A stretch of 64,000 nt of DNA, taken from positions 63,497,379 to 63,561,378 of the forward strand of contig OZ020615.1 of NCBI GenBank assembly GCA_963971575.1, in the 5' to 3' direction. Both the position numbers and the translations under genes were made by a program. The notes beneath the pieces were generated by a model. The model saw only the letters and a program-made list of their open reading frames with translations. It did not search any database and was not told the DNA's origin. Within the stretch, counting starts at the first letter, position 1, and each line of letters begins with the position of its first letter. This document shows positions 10,466-20,992 of this stretch, one piece after another. Source of the stretch: Liopterus haemorrhoidalis (Eukaryota > Arthropoda > Insecta > Coleoptera > Dytiscidae).

Positions 10466-11206
10466 TTAAGGGGGGGGGGGGTTCTGATAACCACATTTTA
10501 AGCATATTTTTGTGAATTTTTTTCAAATCTATGGTTAAATTTATTCATTTTCAAACTAAGTACATATATAAAGTATGTTTTGAAGAAGATACAAAAAAAA
10601 TTTGAAGCCAAAATATGGCGAAATGAGCCAGCTGTGGCAAATCTTCTCAGACTCCGGGAAAAAAATTAGATTTTGCGGTGACCAGCATAACTCGTCACTG
10701 GATCATCTGAAATCAAAAATCCAAAAAGATTTTGTTAGTTTATGAGTTTGCCGAGGTAACGACGTTGAGATATTTTTTTTTTTCATGTTTGTTTTTATTT
10801 AACAATCACAAATATACTCATTTTTAGGTTTTTTTAGGGGGAATTAATTTTTTTTGTCTTCTTAGTAACGCTAAAAACTGAAAAATCATTTTAAAAATAA
10901 AAACTCAACGTCATTACCTCGGCAAACTCATAAACTAACAAAATCTTTTTGGATCTTTGATTTCAGATGATCCAGTGACGAGTTATACTGGTCACCGCAA
11001 AATCTAATTTTTTTCCCGGAGTCTGAGAAGATTTGCCACAGCTGGCTCATTTCGCCATATTTTGACTTCAAAATTTTTTTGTATCTTCTTCAAAACATAG
11101 TTTATATATGTACTTAGTTTGAAAATGAATAAATTTAACCAAAGATTTGAAAAAAATTCACAAAAATATGCTTAAAATGTGGTTATCAGACCCTAAATTA
11201 AGGTCT
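10461..11206. mobile_element. 746-bp foldback element with ~300-bp inverted arms
   Basis: The left arm (about 10461-10765) and right arm (about 10890-11206) are inverted copies with about 95 percent identity by eye. Shared landmarks are CTGATAACCACATTTTAAG at both ends, GTGGCAAATCTTCTCAGAC and CATCTGAAATCAAA. Both outer tips read AGACCTTAA. They differ in a G-run on the left versus TTTAGGG on the right. About 125 bp of unique sequence separates the arms. No reading frame resembles a transposase. Such long arms would fold into a stable hairpin. Confidence 0.75.
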
Positions 11207-11458
11207 CAAAATAGTCTGTCTGTCAGTCCGAGATTCACGAAAAAACGGCTGGACATATTTTCAGGTAATTTGGTACGATGATAAAGTAAAACCAGGATTC
11301 GAACATGAGCTATATGGCATCTCAAAATGTGAACTTAAAATGTCTACCGTATATATCATTAATGAGATCAATTTTAAATGTATACTTCCCTTGGTTTCCT
11401 AGATAGTCTTCTTATTAAAAACTGCACTGAACAGAAAAGAAATAAAGACAGACAGAAA

Positions 11459-11462
11459 GACT

Positions 11463-11524
<62 letters not shown>
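11459..11524 (+). repeat. (GACA)n microsatellite
   Basis: About sixteen GACA units in a row, with one interrupted unit near the end. The flanks differ from family R, so this tract is not part of that repeat. Confidence 0.9.
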
Positions 11525-11525
<1 letters not shown>

Positions 11526-11618
11526 CAAAAGTAAGTTTTAAAATCTGCGTCCTAAATTTACTCGAAATCATTTATCAAAACTTAAACAAATTTATAAAGG
11601 TTTAAAATTAGGTTGTGA

Positions 11619-11821
11619 CAGGGGCGCACACAGATTTTTGGCTTGGGGGGGGGTCCAATTATACATAATTTTTATAAACACAGGGCAAAATATCAATTTC
11701 AAGTGAAAAAAAAAAAAAAGTTCCTCCCGTCTAAATTTTAAGTGAAGGGCAAAAAAAAATGCCTCACTTCTCACAGTACGGGGGGGGTCCGGACCCCTTG
11801 GACCCCTTGTGTGCGCCCCTG
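11619..11821. mobile_element. hAT-type MITE with exact 8-bp duplication
   Basis: The ends are CAGGGGCGCACACAG and its near-complement TTGTGTGCGCCCCTG. The octamer GGTTGTGA flanks both sides exactly (11611-11618 and 11822-11829). The interior of 203 bp has G-runs and A-runs only. CAGGGGCG ends and an 8-bp duplication are diagnostic of hAT-type transposition. Confidence 0.9.
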
Positions 11822-11829
11822 GGTTGTGA

Positions 11830-12563
11830 TATCCATAAAAAAGCAAATTAAATCATGCAAATGAAATTGGATAAATAATAAACTTAAGACAGACCCAATA
11901 ATACGTAAAGGTTGCTTGGATGGAACCATCAAAAATAAATAAAGCGGAAACGTTCCAAGCAAAAATAGAAACGCGCTATCCTGAAGGAAACAAGGATAAG
12001 GAACAATTTTGGAGAGATCTCAAAACATGCGTAGACCTTATGTTCCTCATAGGAGATTTAGCAATATTATGTATTTATTTAAACCTTAAATATATAAATA
12101 AACAAAATGTTAATATAGTTAAAATTTTACCTGTGTAATGACTTGGTTTAGAAAACACTTTCACCAGATTTACCAATAAATAATTAACACCAAACTAGTG
12201 ATAAGGCTTCAATAATGTCTCTATAATGTTAACTCTTCGATTGCCGGACGATTTGTGCTACTTTAGATCGTAAAGTATGCCATTTGAATTGTAAACCGCT
12301 GCAGTTCTACCATCTTTCAGCCACGAAAATTATTGCTAAATATCTGTTTAAAAAAATACTCGAAAAACTAGTTTTAAATTTTTATTTTTTTATAATATGT
12401 ATTAACATAAATAAAAATTTAAAGAAATGAAATAGATTTGCATAATAAAAATTTGTTTCTTTGAAATAAGAATTCGACTTCGGTCAGATTTCAATAAAAA
12501 TTTGTAGAAAAAATTAAATGTAGATAAATTAGAACTAAATAGGTTCCCAGCGCCTAGATTGCG
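11830..12563. other. AT-rich spacer
   Basis: No convincing gene. The frame at 11920-12138 lacks recognisable motifs. Confidence 0.35.
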
Positions 12564-13527
12564 CAATAGGGGATACGCATAAAATTTATATTTCCTTAAA
12601 ACTACATTTTTTTGATATGTTAATGTTAGTTATCTCACCTAACAAGACAAAAATCACATTTTAATTAATATTATAGCCACATGTTTTAATTAAAATATTG
12701 TAAATTTGAAATAAGTCGACCACGGCGCGAAGGTTGCCGAGTAAATACGACTGAGTATGACGTCAAACGACTGAGGTTTGACGTCACAGATACAGCTACA
12801 ACATAATCTTTACGTGTGTATATTGAATTGTTCGAGAGTTTTGTATTTGTTTTTAAACAATTTTTCATGCATTTATTATTAAAATGGCAGATAAAGATTT
12901 TTTTAGGGCTCAGAGTGATAATTTACCCAACATTGATGCATTTATGCACACAACATAAAGTTTACTTTTTTCTGAAATATCGGTTTTATTTCGCCTCATA
13001 GTTTTCAGCCACAAATTTCGCCTTTTCTGTTGTTTTTTGCCATCAGGTAATGAAAGAAATTGTTTTTTTGGATTTCTATTTGAACTATTTGTGCAAATCG
13101 GTACTAAACAATATTTTCGACTATGTTTCGAAGTACTGGGGCCTGGATCTTCCATATTTTATATACTTTAATATAAAATTTAATTCGGTAAACATGAATA
13201 AATTGTTTTTATAGAATTAAACTTTATTTTAATTAAAATCACTCTAACTTTACATAACCTATAAAAGTTATACAAGCAAATAAGTTCACAACAGACTATG
13301 TAGGCTGCACGCTGTACACTGGGTAGGATGTATGCAGTACACTGGGTAGGCTAGTAATTTCGAAGGAGTATGACGTCACACGTCGTTTTCGCGCGCTATA
13401 TACATTTATGATTTTTTTAAGCCTTCAAATTAAAAAAAAAAAAAAATGCAAAACTGTTTTTTATGTTTATATGCAACAAGAGGAATATAATAAAAAATTT
13501 AAATAAAATCACGCCTATCCCCTATTG
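12564..13527 (-). mobile_element. Possible THAP-type DNA transposon remnant
   Basis: CAATAGGGGATA at 12564 is mirrored by TATCCCCTATTG ending at 13527. Similarity weakens beyond these 12 bases. The interval encloses the THAP-domain fragment on the minus strand at 12910-13155. The short ends make the boundaries uncertain. Confidence 0.4.
12910..13155 (-). pseudogene. THAP-domain N-terminal fragment
   Basis: The 81-codon frame reads MEDPGPSTSKHSRKYCLVPIC and continues through NPKKQFLSLP, a basic stretch, then NLWLKTMRRNK and SKLYVVC. The C-x4-C start, FxxLP, conserved Trp and a later Cys follow the THAP (C2CH zinc finger) layout. The expected final C-x2-H-F is not in frame; a Cys and a His occur one frame over, suggesting a frameshift near 12960. 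The rest of the protein is absent. THAP proteins bind specific DNA and are P-element-related. Confidence 0.65.
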
Positions 13528-13700
13528 TTGAGAATAAAGCATTATCCAATAGTAAAGCTACCACCTATCCGATTTTCGTCCGGACATTGCAGTTTTTGTT
13601 GTTTATATCGGGACTCCGGATTTATTTCTGAATTTCCGGTTTTCTCAATGTTTTTCAATAATAGTTTTAAAATACTCTTTGCAAAAAATGTCGTATATAG

Positions 13701-13934
13701 CAGCGGTTCTTAACTGGGGGGTCCCGACCCCTAGAGGGGTCCCGAAAAGACATTAAGGAGTACCGAAATAAAAAAAAAAACAGTTTTTTCTTTTAAAATT
13801 ACAATAAACTTAATTATTAAACAATAAATTATTAAGAACATTTATAATATTATTACAAAATTTTTCTTGGAAGGTCCAGAGTATATTTTAGGCTAGTTGG
13901 GGGGTCCCGAGTATAAAAAGGTTAAGATCCGCTG
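13701..13934. mobile_element. hAT-type MITE with exact 8-bp duplication
   Basis: The ends are CAGCGGTTCTTAAC and GTTAAGATCCGCTG. GTATATAG flanks both sides exactly (13693-13700 and 13935-13942). GGGGTCCCGA occurs near both termini. There is no coding capacity in 234 bp. Confidence 0.9.
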
Positions 13935-13969
13935 GTATATAGGCTATTTCAAACCTTTATGTGAAACTA

Positions 13970-14797
13970 TGGTCTATTTCAAAGTAGAAAAAAGTAGATA
14001 GCGCTGCGAACCGAGTACGATTTACACTGATCAAATACAGTATAGCGGGAAATTTAAAATAAGTTACAACTAGGGCATGGGCGTAGCAACTGGGTTAGCA
14101 AATGATTTTTTTGTAATATAAAGAGGTTAATAAGATATTGAAATAAACAAGGCAGATAATACACTTACGTTATTTATACGACATAAATTCAGTTCAATGG
14201 GAAATTTGAAAAAGTTAAAAAAAATATTAATTTTAAAAATTATGTACTATATATAAAAAGAGAGATTTGGCTAAAAGAGTTTAAATAAAGCAATAAAACA
14301 AACAATATATCTTCAGAGCTAAAGTTTCTTATTTAAATAATTATTGTAAATAAAAATTAAAAATATATGTATATATGAAGGTCTAATAATTATATCAATA
14401 ACTTCTTCTTTGGGCACAATCAGCTGGCTGTCTTTTGGCCTCACATTAGTCCTCTTTCTTGATCTGTTAATTGTCAACTGTCAAAAAAGATTTATATGTC
14501 AGATAACCTAAAAAATATATAACTGCGTAAAAACAAATTACATGGAGAATTTTCTCCATAAAATCTACGCCAAGAATATAAATAAAAGTCTAAATATGTA
14601 AATAATAACTAAATATATAAGAAAAATTTAATAATATAAATAATATATATTTTCAATGTACGACACTGAACATCTGTCAACTTGGACTAAAAACAATATT
14701 TTTACAGTGTAATAGGGATGACGATCTAAACCAATCCGAAGCAAGGACAAACAGCTCCTATCTTCTTACACACATTTTTCTACTTTGAAATAGATCA
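13970..14797. mobile_element. 828-bp TIR element, non-coding
   Basis: CTATGGTCTATTTCAAAGTA begins at 13967, and the complement at 14800 reads CTATGATCTATTTCAAAGTA. This gives a 26-bp inverted repeat with one mismatch, running on into GAAAAA. With a TA duplication (13968-13969 and 14798-14799) the body is 13970-14797. Interior segments near 14240-14303 and 14568-14620 recur at 20565-20640 and 20960-20995. No transposase was found. Confidence 0.7.
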
Positions 14798-14800
14798 TAG

Positions 14801-16720
14801 ATTTTGGAATCTAGTAATTTTTATCTATTAATTCGGACTTTTGGTCATTTTATTTAAGTTTTGTAAATCATACTCACATTGCTAATTCTAGATTAAATTG
14901 ACTGTCATTATAAAATGTTCTTTTCATTACATTTTGATTTTTTGTGTCATTCTTAATACATTGACTTAATAATTTGACTTATTAATCGTTTTAATTAATT
15001 TATATATGGGTATTTCAGTTTAAATAAAAACATTTTAAATTTAAATTGCCCGCCTGACTTCTTATTTTTCTTCTATATCTTTTAGTTCTACATCTATTTA
15101 ATAGATGGCAGCAGTTATATTATTTCAAATCCGCAATAATGTAATTTTATTTATTTTACAACCGCTAGATCCATGTTAGTTGTATCTTTTAGAAAAGTAA
15201 AAATTGCGTTCAAAAACTATAGTTTGAATTGAAATATAGTATGATTCAAACTTTTAACTTGTCAGATTGGCAGATTTAAATTCATATAATTTGTTTAAAA
15301 CAGTATAAAGTTTGAAATAATATCAAAAAGTAAAATGAGACGTTGTCATTTGAAATTATACTGTAAAAGTTGGGCCCTCCCCCTTAAATGAAGGTCTTTA
15401 CAGTTTAACCGCGTTTTTCTCGATCTGAATACCAAGTTATCAACTTTATATTTTTTCAAAAACGTCACTTGTTGAATTCTTTAAGTGATGTCGTTATAAA
15501 CTACCCACTGTATTGGCATCTGACACTACCGATAGAGGCGCTACTGCATTCACATCATGGCTGACTTTGGTAGGATATTTTTGACAGGTTCAATGGTAAA
15601 TTCATGTGATATTTATTGAAACACACGGGAACACACTCTAAAATGGTCTTTAACTGTCTTTCCACTTCTAAGAACATATTCCCATGCTTGTCACAAACTC
15701 GAATATCCTACAACCGTCAGTTTCTCAAAATCTCTCTAGAGGCGCTTCAGTTATTGTCAGTTGACAATATATTTTTTTCTTTTAGGGTGGGAGCCCGTAA
15801 TTCTGTCAGAGGCACGAAAATTCCTTTTGGTGACCCTGACAACATATCTTCGACTACAAATTTACACATAAATTCCATGTTACTCCATCAGGATCATCCC
15901 ATGACTGTTATACCACTACTTGCCTTTTATTAGACGATCAAATTATCAAAAATTTTACTCCCAGTTTAAAGAATTTCGAATATAGCAATCTGAGCGAGCG
16001 AGATGGTTTATGAAGAAGTGAGATGGTGCCATTGGATGGGGGGGGGGTTAGAAACGGATGAGTTACTTTATAGGGTGGGGGTGAATAAGGGTGAGTTGTT
16101 CGTCTACAGTAAACCAACTTTGAAAGTCTGCTGTGGTGTAGCGCTCTAGGTACCAACTGAGAGGGAGGAATGAAGGGACAGAGGGGAGGATAAAGCAGTA
16201 GCAAAGCGGTCCTCTAGACAGAAAGTTATTCACAAGAAAGGTTCCGACATCAACAACCTTACACAGCGCGAGTTACAGGGATGGATTCAGGAAAAAATTA
16301 TCGTTAATAAGGTTAAATTTATAATAACAATCAACAAAAGTACGAACTGTGGAAAGAAGACAGAATAAACTGCAATCTGTGCGCACCACTTTAAAAACAG
16401 TATTATAAAAGAATGATGGGGAGTGAATTATTACACTTTTTAGAGTTTCGTAGGTATCTCGTAAGTTAGGGAGCCTGCAATGACTGCCACTGCAATGTCT
16501 GCCACTAGATAAGAAAACCGGCATTAAATACACATTTTTGAACACATGTGGATCGTATTTATAAAGTTGAGTGTACATACAAAACGATGATAGCGTCCAA
16601 ACGGCATATTCGGGGGGGGGTCACTGGAAACATGTGCCCCCTTAACATCCAGTGAAATGAAGATTTAACAAATTTAAAATAATCGTACAGCAAAATAACT
16701 TATGCATTTAACAATATATA
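14801..16720. other. Unassigned DNA
   Basis: AT-rich sequence followed from about 15980 by a more G-rich patch with a run of G near 16040. Open frames at 15616-15933 and 15938-16204 show no recognisable motif and are probably chance. Confidence 0.35.
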
Positions 16721-16721
16721 G

Positions 16722-17135
16722 ATGTGTAAATTTTGTAATCGGACTGATTTTTTTAATTTTTTTTATTCGAATAGAATTATAATTCAATATTCTTCAAATT
16801 CTTGGGAAGCCACACAGTGCTGAAGACGGTTTTTCCAATCCTCATACCAGTGCTGGAATTCGGATACTGGAATAGCTTTTAGCTGGTCGATTACGTACGT
16901 TTGAATGTTTTCGAGTGTCCCAAAATGAAGTCCCTTGAGGTGATTTTTCAATCTTGGGAAGAGGAAAAAGTCACAAGGACTGAAGTCAGGCGAATAAGAA
17001 ATCTGAGGAGCTACAGGAATGTTTTTACTGGCCAAAAACTGGTCCTGTGAAAAGTTTTTTGGAACCATGCTCAGAATTTTCATCCCCAATTCATTGGTCA
17101 AAATCTGATGAAGGGTCAGTCAAATTCAACTCTTC
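16722..17135 (-). mobile_element. Mariner copy 1, transposase 3' half (left part of a split element)
   Basis: A decayed terminus (GATGTGTAAATTTTGTAATC, then GGACTG) starts near 16721 and matches the end of mariner copy 2 at 30365. Sequence then follows copy 2 up to TCAACTCTTC at 17135 and stops. The matching other half resumes at 18491. The gap replaces roughly 40 bases of copy 2 by 1355 bases of unrelated DNA. Confidence 0.75.
16784..17101 (-). pseudogene. Mariner transposase, C-terminal part with internal deletion
   Basis: The frame starts in TNELGMKILSMVPKN, the end of the N-terminal DNA-binding half. It then jumps to QFLASKNIPVAPQ and YSPDFSPCDFFLFPRLKNHL, which carries the third catalytic Asp in the PCDFF position. 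It continues to the normal C-terminus near FEEY. The segment with the first two catalytic Asp residues is deleted. Copy 2 at 30430-31068 has a different deletion junction, so the two derivatives arose separately. Confidence 0.8.
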
Positions 17136-17876
17136 AAAATATGGACCTAAATAAAACGAGCATATAAGATCTATTAAAGAATTTGAATATTTTTCGTACG
17201 AAACAGTACGAACTTAATAGACAATAATATGAAAAAACAAAAATCTTATATATATATAAATTACAGAATAATTCAAAAAAATATGACAATATAATGTTAA
17301 CTCAGGGGTGTCTAACTCATTCGGGTTGCGGGTCATTTATTTATTTATTTTGAATGTTCGTATATATTAATATATTTGAATTATTTGACTAAAGACATGT
17401 TACGTACTAAATTAAGAGACAAAGACGACATGTATAGGTAAATATGTATGTATGTAGGTGAGAGACGTAAGTGATCTCACCTTCTCGTGCCGTACCATGT
17501 TCAATCGGAGACACTACCTTGGCAGACAGCTTACGTCCGGCCACTGCAGTGAGCCACAGCGCAGCGTGAACACCCAACAATGTACGTTATACATGATACT
17601 AGTACATGCACTCCCAACGCACAATAAGCTCACACCATGAACGTTTCATGAATTACATAATGAATGATATGTACATAGATATATTTCAATCCACAACAAT
17701 TAATTATAAAATAATAATAATATTCATCTACCACCATCCTATCCATCTCGGCTAATAAAATATATAGTAAAGGAGATTTTACTTGACAGATTGATCGATT
17801 GAGAACCGATAAAGAAATGTATATCTATTTCACACAGTTTTATGTAAGATGTCAAGAACCTATGTCTGCTTCTTAC
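17136..17876. other. Unassigned insert between mariner halves
   Basis: It contains CAGGGGTGTCTAACTC at about 17303, a hAT-like left end without partner. At 17766-17790 there is a copy of the motif AGTAAAGGAGATTTTACTTG, which recurs in both arms of the palindrome that follows. Confidence 0.4.
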
Positions 17877-18488
17877 TGTAATGTACCTTCATAGTTTTTG
17901 TCTATTTTTGTTATATTATGTTATAGTAACTTCAACGTATGTCCCTTTGTATACACGAGCGCGCTTTAGATCTTCCACCACTAGATGGAAGACAGGCGTG
18001 TCAAATGAAAAAAATTGTATCTCTTTCTCTATTTCTAGCTTCGTCTGTGAACAAATGATATGGCTCTATTCAGAAATGGAAATTTTATTGCTATAGTTCT
18101 CTGCCATTGCTCTAATAACCGTCATCTGTCAAGTAAAGTCTCCTTTACTATACATATTACCTTGGACTTCAAGCGGTAATCCGGTAATCCGCTTGAAGTC
18201 CAAGGTAATATGTATAGTAAAGGAGACTTTACTTGACAGATGACGGTTATTAGAGCAATGGCAGAGAACTATAGCAATAAAATTTCCATTTCTGAATAGA
18301 GCCATATCATTTGTTCACAGACGAAGCTAGAAATAGAGAAAGAGATACAATTTTTTTCATTTGACACGCCTGTCTTCCATCTAGTGGTGGAAGATCTAAA
18401 GCGCGCTCGTGTATACAAAGGGACATACGTTGAAGTTACTATAACATAATATAACAAAAATAGACAAAAACTATGAAGGTACATTACA
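17877..18488. repeat. 612-bp palindrome: 300-bp arms, 12-bp spacer
   Basis: The left arm 17877-18176 and the right arm 18189-18488 are reverse complements with no difference found by eye. The spacer 18177-18188 reads TAATCCGGTAAT. The same 71-codon peptide appears on both strands because of this symmetry and is not evidence of a gene. The arm interior carries AGTAAAGGAGACTTTACTTG near the centre. The outer right edge abuts the resumed mariner sequence within two to three bases. Confidence 0.95.
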
Positions 18489-18490
18489 CC

Positions 18491-18920
18491 GCACAAGATC
18501 CCGGATTCTGTCGGCATTTTCATCTTCAAGATGAAGGTCTTCCGCTGCGTGATTCATCTTCAATCAACTCTCTTCCTTCTGAAAATGCCTTAAACCAACA
18601 AAAAATCTGGGTCCTTGACAAAACACTGGCTCCGTAGGCCTGCTGAAGTTTTGCAAAAGTTTCCGTACTGTGCCCAAGTCTAAAGCACAAAACCTGATAG
18701 CACACCGTTGCTCGAAATGAATGTCACTCATTTTAAGAACGCACTAGAAAAACTGTTTCACGAAAAAAATCGCTACGGACAACAAAATTACTCTAACGAG
18801 TTCAAACTCGTACTGAAGACGTATCATATGTTCACCTGCCGCTCCTCCAAGTCCCGTGTTTCAAATGTTGCCAGATCAAACGCTATGTTGCCAGTCCGGT
18901 TACTTAACTTACACACCTCG
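18491..18920 (-). mobile_element. Mariner copy 1, 5' half with terminal repeat
   Basis: Sequence from CACAAGATCCCGGATTCTG matches the N-terminal coding half of mariner copy 2 (30800-31155). It then continues through 5' UTR to the terminus GTTACTTAACTTACACACCTC, ending at 18920 and followed by TA. The complement of this end matches the left end of copy 2 at 30365, establishing the family terminus CGAGGTGTGTAA. Several small indels break the reading frame. Confidence 0.8.
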
Positions 18921-19424
18921 TATATAACATTTGGCCAGAATGTTTTCTGAATCCCGCCCTGTGGGGAAAGAGAGGGATCGTGAGAGAGCAAGAGAGAGGA
19001 ATGAATAGCGTGAAACAGAGAAGTGCAGAAGTTTACGGAGGCAGAGATACAGAGATAATGAGCGTAACATTGATACTAAAATATTTAGTCCGAGAAATGT
19101 CGCTTGTTACGCGCTAACCCTTTGCAACTTGTACTTAATGTCGGGCTTTCTAGTTTATTGTTGATACTTGATTTAACCCCTAGATAAATCATAGGATACA
19201 AAGCAATAACCCCTTTATAAAAGAATTTCAAATATACAATCTTATGCAGTTCAGTTTACACGGATGTAAAAGGAGTTGCCTATATATCAGGCGATAAATT
19301 AACAATAACGTGTGATTTAAAAAAGTCACTGTAAGCCGTGGAAGAGAAACAGCAATTATAAGGCATGTAGAGATAATAGAACAACAAAAAATAAAAACTT
19401 TTTACTGCAATTTTAGACAATTTA
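18921..19424. other. Unassigned DNA
   Basis: A purine-rich patch (GAGAGAG) lies at 18966-19055. No gene was seen. Confidence 0.35.
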
Positions 19425-19945
19425 GCATGGCTTCGAACCGTTATTTTTTTCGTTTCGGTTTTCGTTCCGGTTTAATTAAAAACATATATATCGGTTCGGT
19501 TCCGGTTTTCGTTCCGGCAAAAATAACGGTTTTTTTCGGTTTTCGGTTTTCGGTTCAGTTCCGAGTGATAAATTTGTAAATGCTTGTATTTGTAATAGAA
19601 ATTTATTTTCTACTACAATTTAGTAGAACATTTTATTCCTTATTTTGTAAGAATCATACCAAGGCCGCAGCCAGGGGGGGGGGGATTCTTGGCGTTCACC
19701 CCCCCCCCCACTACCGAAATAATAGAAGAGCATTTTTTTACTTATCAGTTAAAAAAATTACGATTTTTTTTCTGCTCATCAGTTTAAAAAATAATCTTAA
19801 ATAAAATGTATTTTATATTCACTCACATAAACATTATCTGAACCGAAATAAACCGATATTTTTTTTTCGGTTCAGTTTCGGTTTTCGTTCCGACAAAAAT
19901 AACGGTTTTTTTCGGTTTTCGGTTTTCGGTTCAGTTCCGGGAGGA
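19425..19945 (+). repeat. TTCGGTT-rich dispersed repeat
   Basis: Two blocks (about 19430-19565 and 19845-19940) consist of degenerate TTCGGTTTTCGG units with CGTTCCGGCAAAAATAACGG. Between them lies a C-run or G-run and AT-rich sequence. The second block and its left flank recur inverted at 50812-51050, so this is a dispersed repeat and not only simple sequence. Confidence 0.6.
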
Positions 19946-20027
19946 AGATTTCCAGGAGGCGCTGAGTAATTTTTTTTCTGAAAAGGGGGCGGTAGGCCAA
20001 ATAAGTTTGAGAACCACTGATTTAGAT

Positions 20028-20182
20028 CAAAGGCCTCCAAACTACGGCCCGAAAGAAGATATGATCCGGCCCATCGATATTTTTTTTAAAGTTTTCTTAC
20101 ATAAAAACAGCAATTTAAAATATTTATTATTTGCTTACGAAATTTTGGTGTGGCCCGCTTCCGTAAAGTTTGGAGACCCCTG
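20028..20182. mobile_element. hAT-type MITE
   Basis: The left end CAAAGGCCTCCAAACT and right end AGTTTGGAGACCCCTG are inverted. The flanks ATTTAGAT and ATTTATAT match seven of eight. Just to its left, TTTGAGAACCACTG ending at 20019 is the right end of another hAT-like piece. Confidence 0.75.
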
Positions 20183-20559
20183 ATTTATATTAATTATTAA
20201 CAATAATATCAATAATATCAAACTTGCGATTTGAGCGCCATCTCTTATTAAAACCGCTGACTTGTCAAACACCCCTCGTATTTAGATCTTACTTTAATCT
20301 TCTAATAGTTCATTATTTTATTATTATTATTGTTATAAAATCTTACAGATAGCGCTTGTCAAAAACGTCATTTTTGTACAGTCAGAAATGAACAAACCAA
20401 CGCAAATTTAATTAACAAAGTAAATTACATTGGAAATTTATCGGCGAGTCGGAAAAACGAATTGACATGAACGAAGCAACTGACGACCCGAGTTGATTTC
20501 TACAGTGGCGTCCTAACACGTCACTCATGGAAGGGACATCTACAAAATTCTACTATAAT

Positions 20560-20992
20560 AATTATTTTAAATTTATAGAACAAACCGAAAATTATGTATT
20601 ATAAATAAAAAGAGAGATTTGGTTAAAAAGGTTTAAATTAAACAAACAAACGCTGTGCGTAAACTGATACCGCATGTGAATTATTGTGAGATTGAGGTAT
20701 CCTTGGGCATTAGTGGGACCAGCATACATTCACTATTGCATGAACATTTGGCCGTGAAAAAGATTTGTTCACGTTGGATCCCACATAATTTGAAAATCGG
20801 AGTGGAAAATGTATCAATCGGAGTGGAAAAAGTGCTTCGAAAATTGTTTCAAACGCACGCAAAAAAAATTGATCTTCATGGAGAATATTTTTGAAAACAA
20901 TAAAGCCACTTTTGTTGATAAATAATTGTTTTTGATCTCAAATCCCAAAGTATAAAAGGCAAGAATATAAATAAAAGTCTAAATCTGTAAAT
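20560..20992. repeat. Partial copy of the 13970-14797 element interrupted by a mariner fragment
   Basis: AAAAGAGAGATTTGG at about 20610 and AAGAATATAAATAAAAGTC at about 20960 match the interior of the 13970-14797 element. The middle is replaced by the mariner-derived stretch at about 20652-20935. Confidence 0.55.
20652..20935 (+). pseudogene. Mariner transposase fragment, N-terminal part fused to C-terminus
   Basis: It reads VRKLIPHVNYCEIEVSLGIS, then TSIHSLLHEHLAVKKICSRW and IPHNL from the helix-turn-helix half. It goes straight, after a short duplicated stretch (ATCGGAGTGGAAAA twice), to the C-terminal SEWKKCFENCFKR block and the DLHGEYF terminus in a shifted frame. All three catalytic Asp residues are missing. 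The same family with a similar large deletion is at 51831-52286. Confidence 0.75.

Noticed and set aside
15616..15933. A 105-codon plus-strand open frame
   Set aside because: No motif, no splice context, and codon content similar to the surrounding non-coding DNA.
17881..18529. The same 71-residue peptide open on both strands
   Set aside because: It is produced by the 300-bp palindrome and has no recognisable motif, start context or splice signals.
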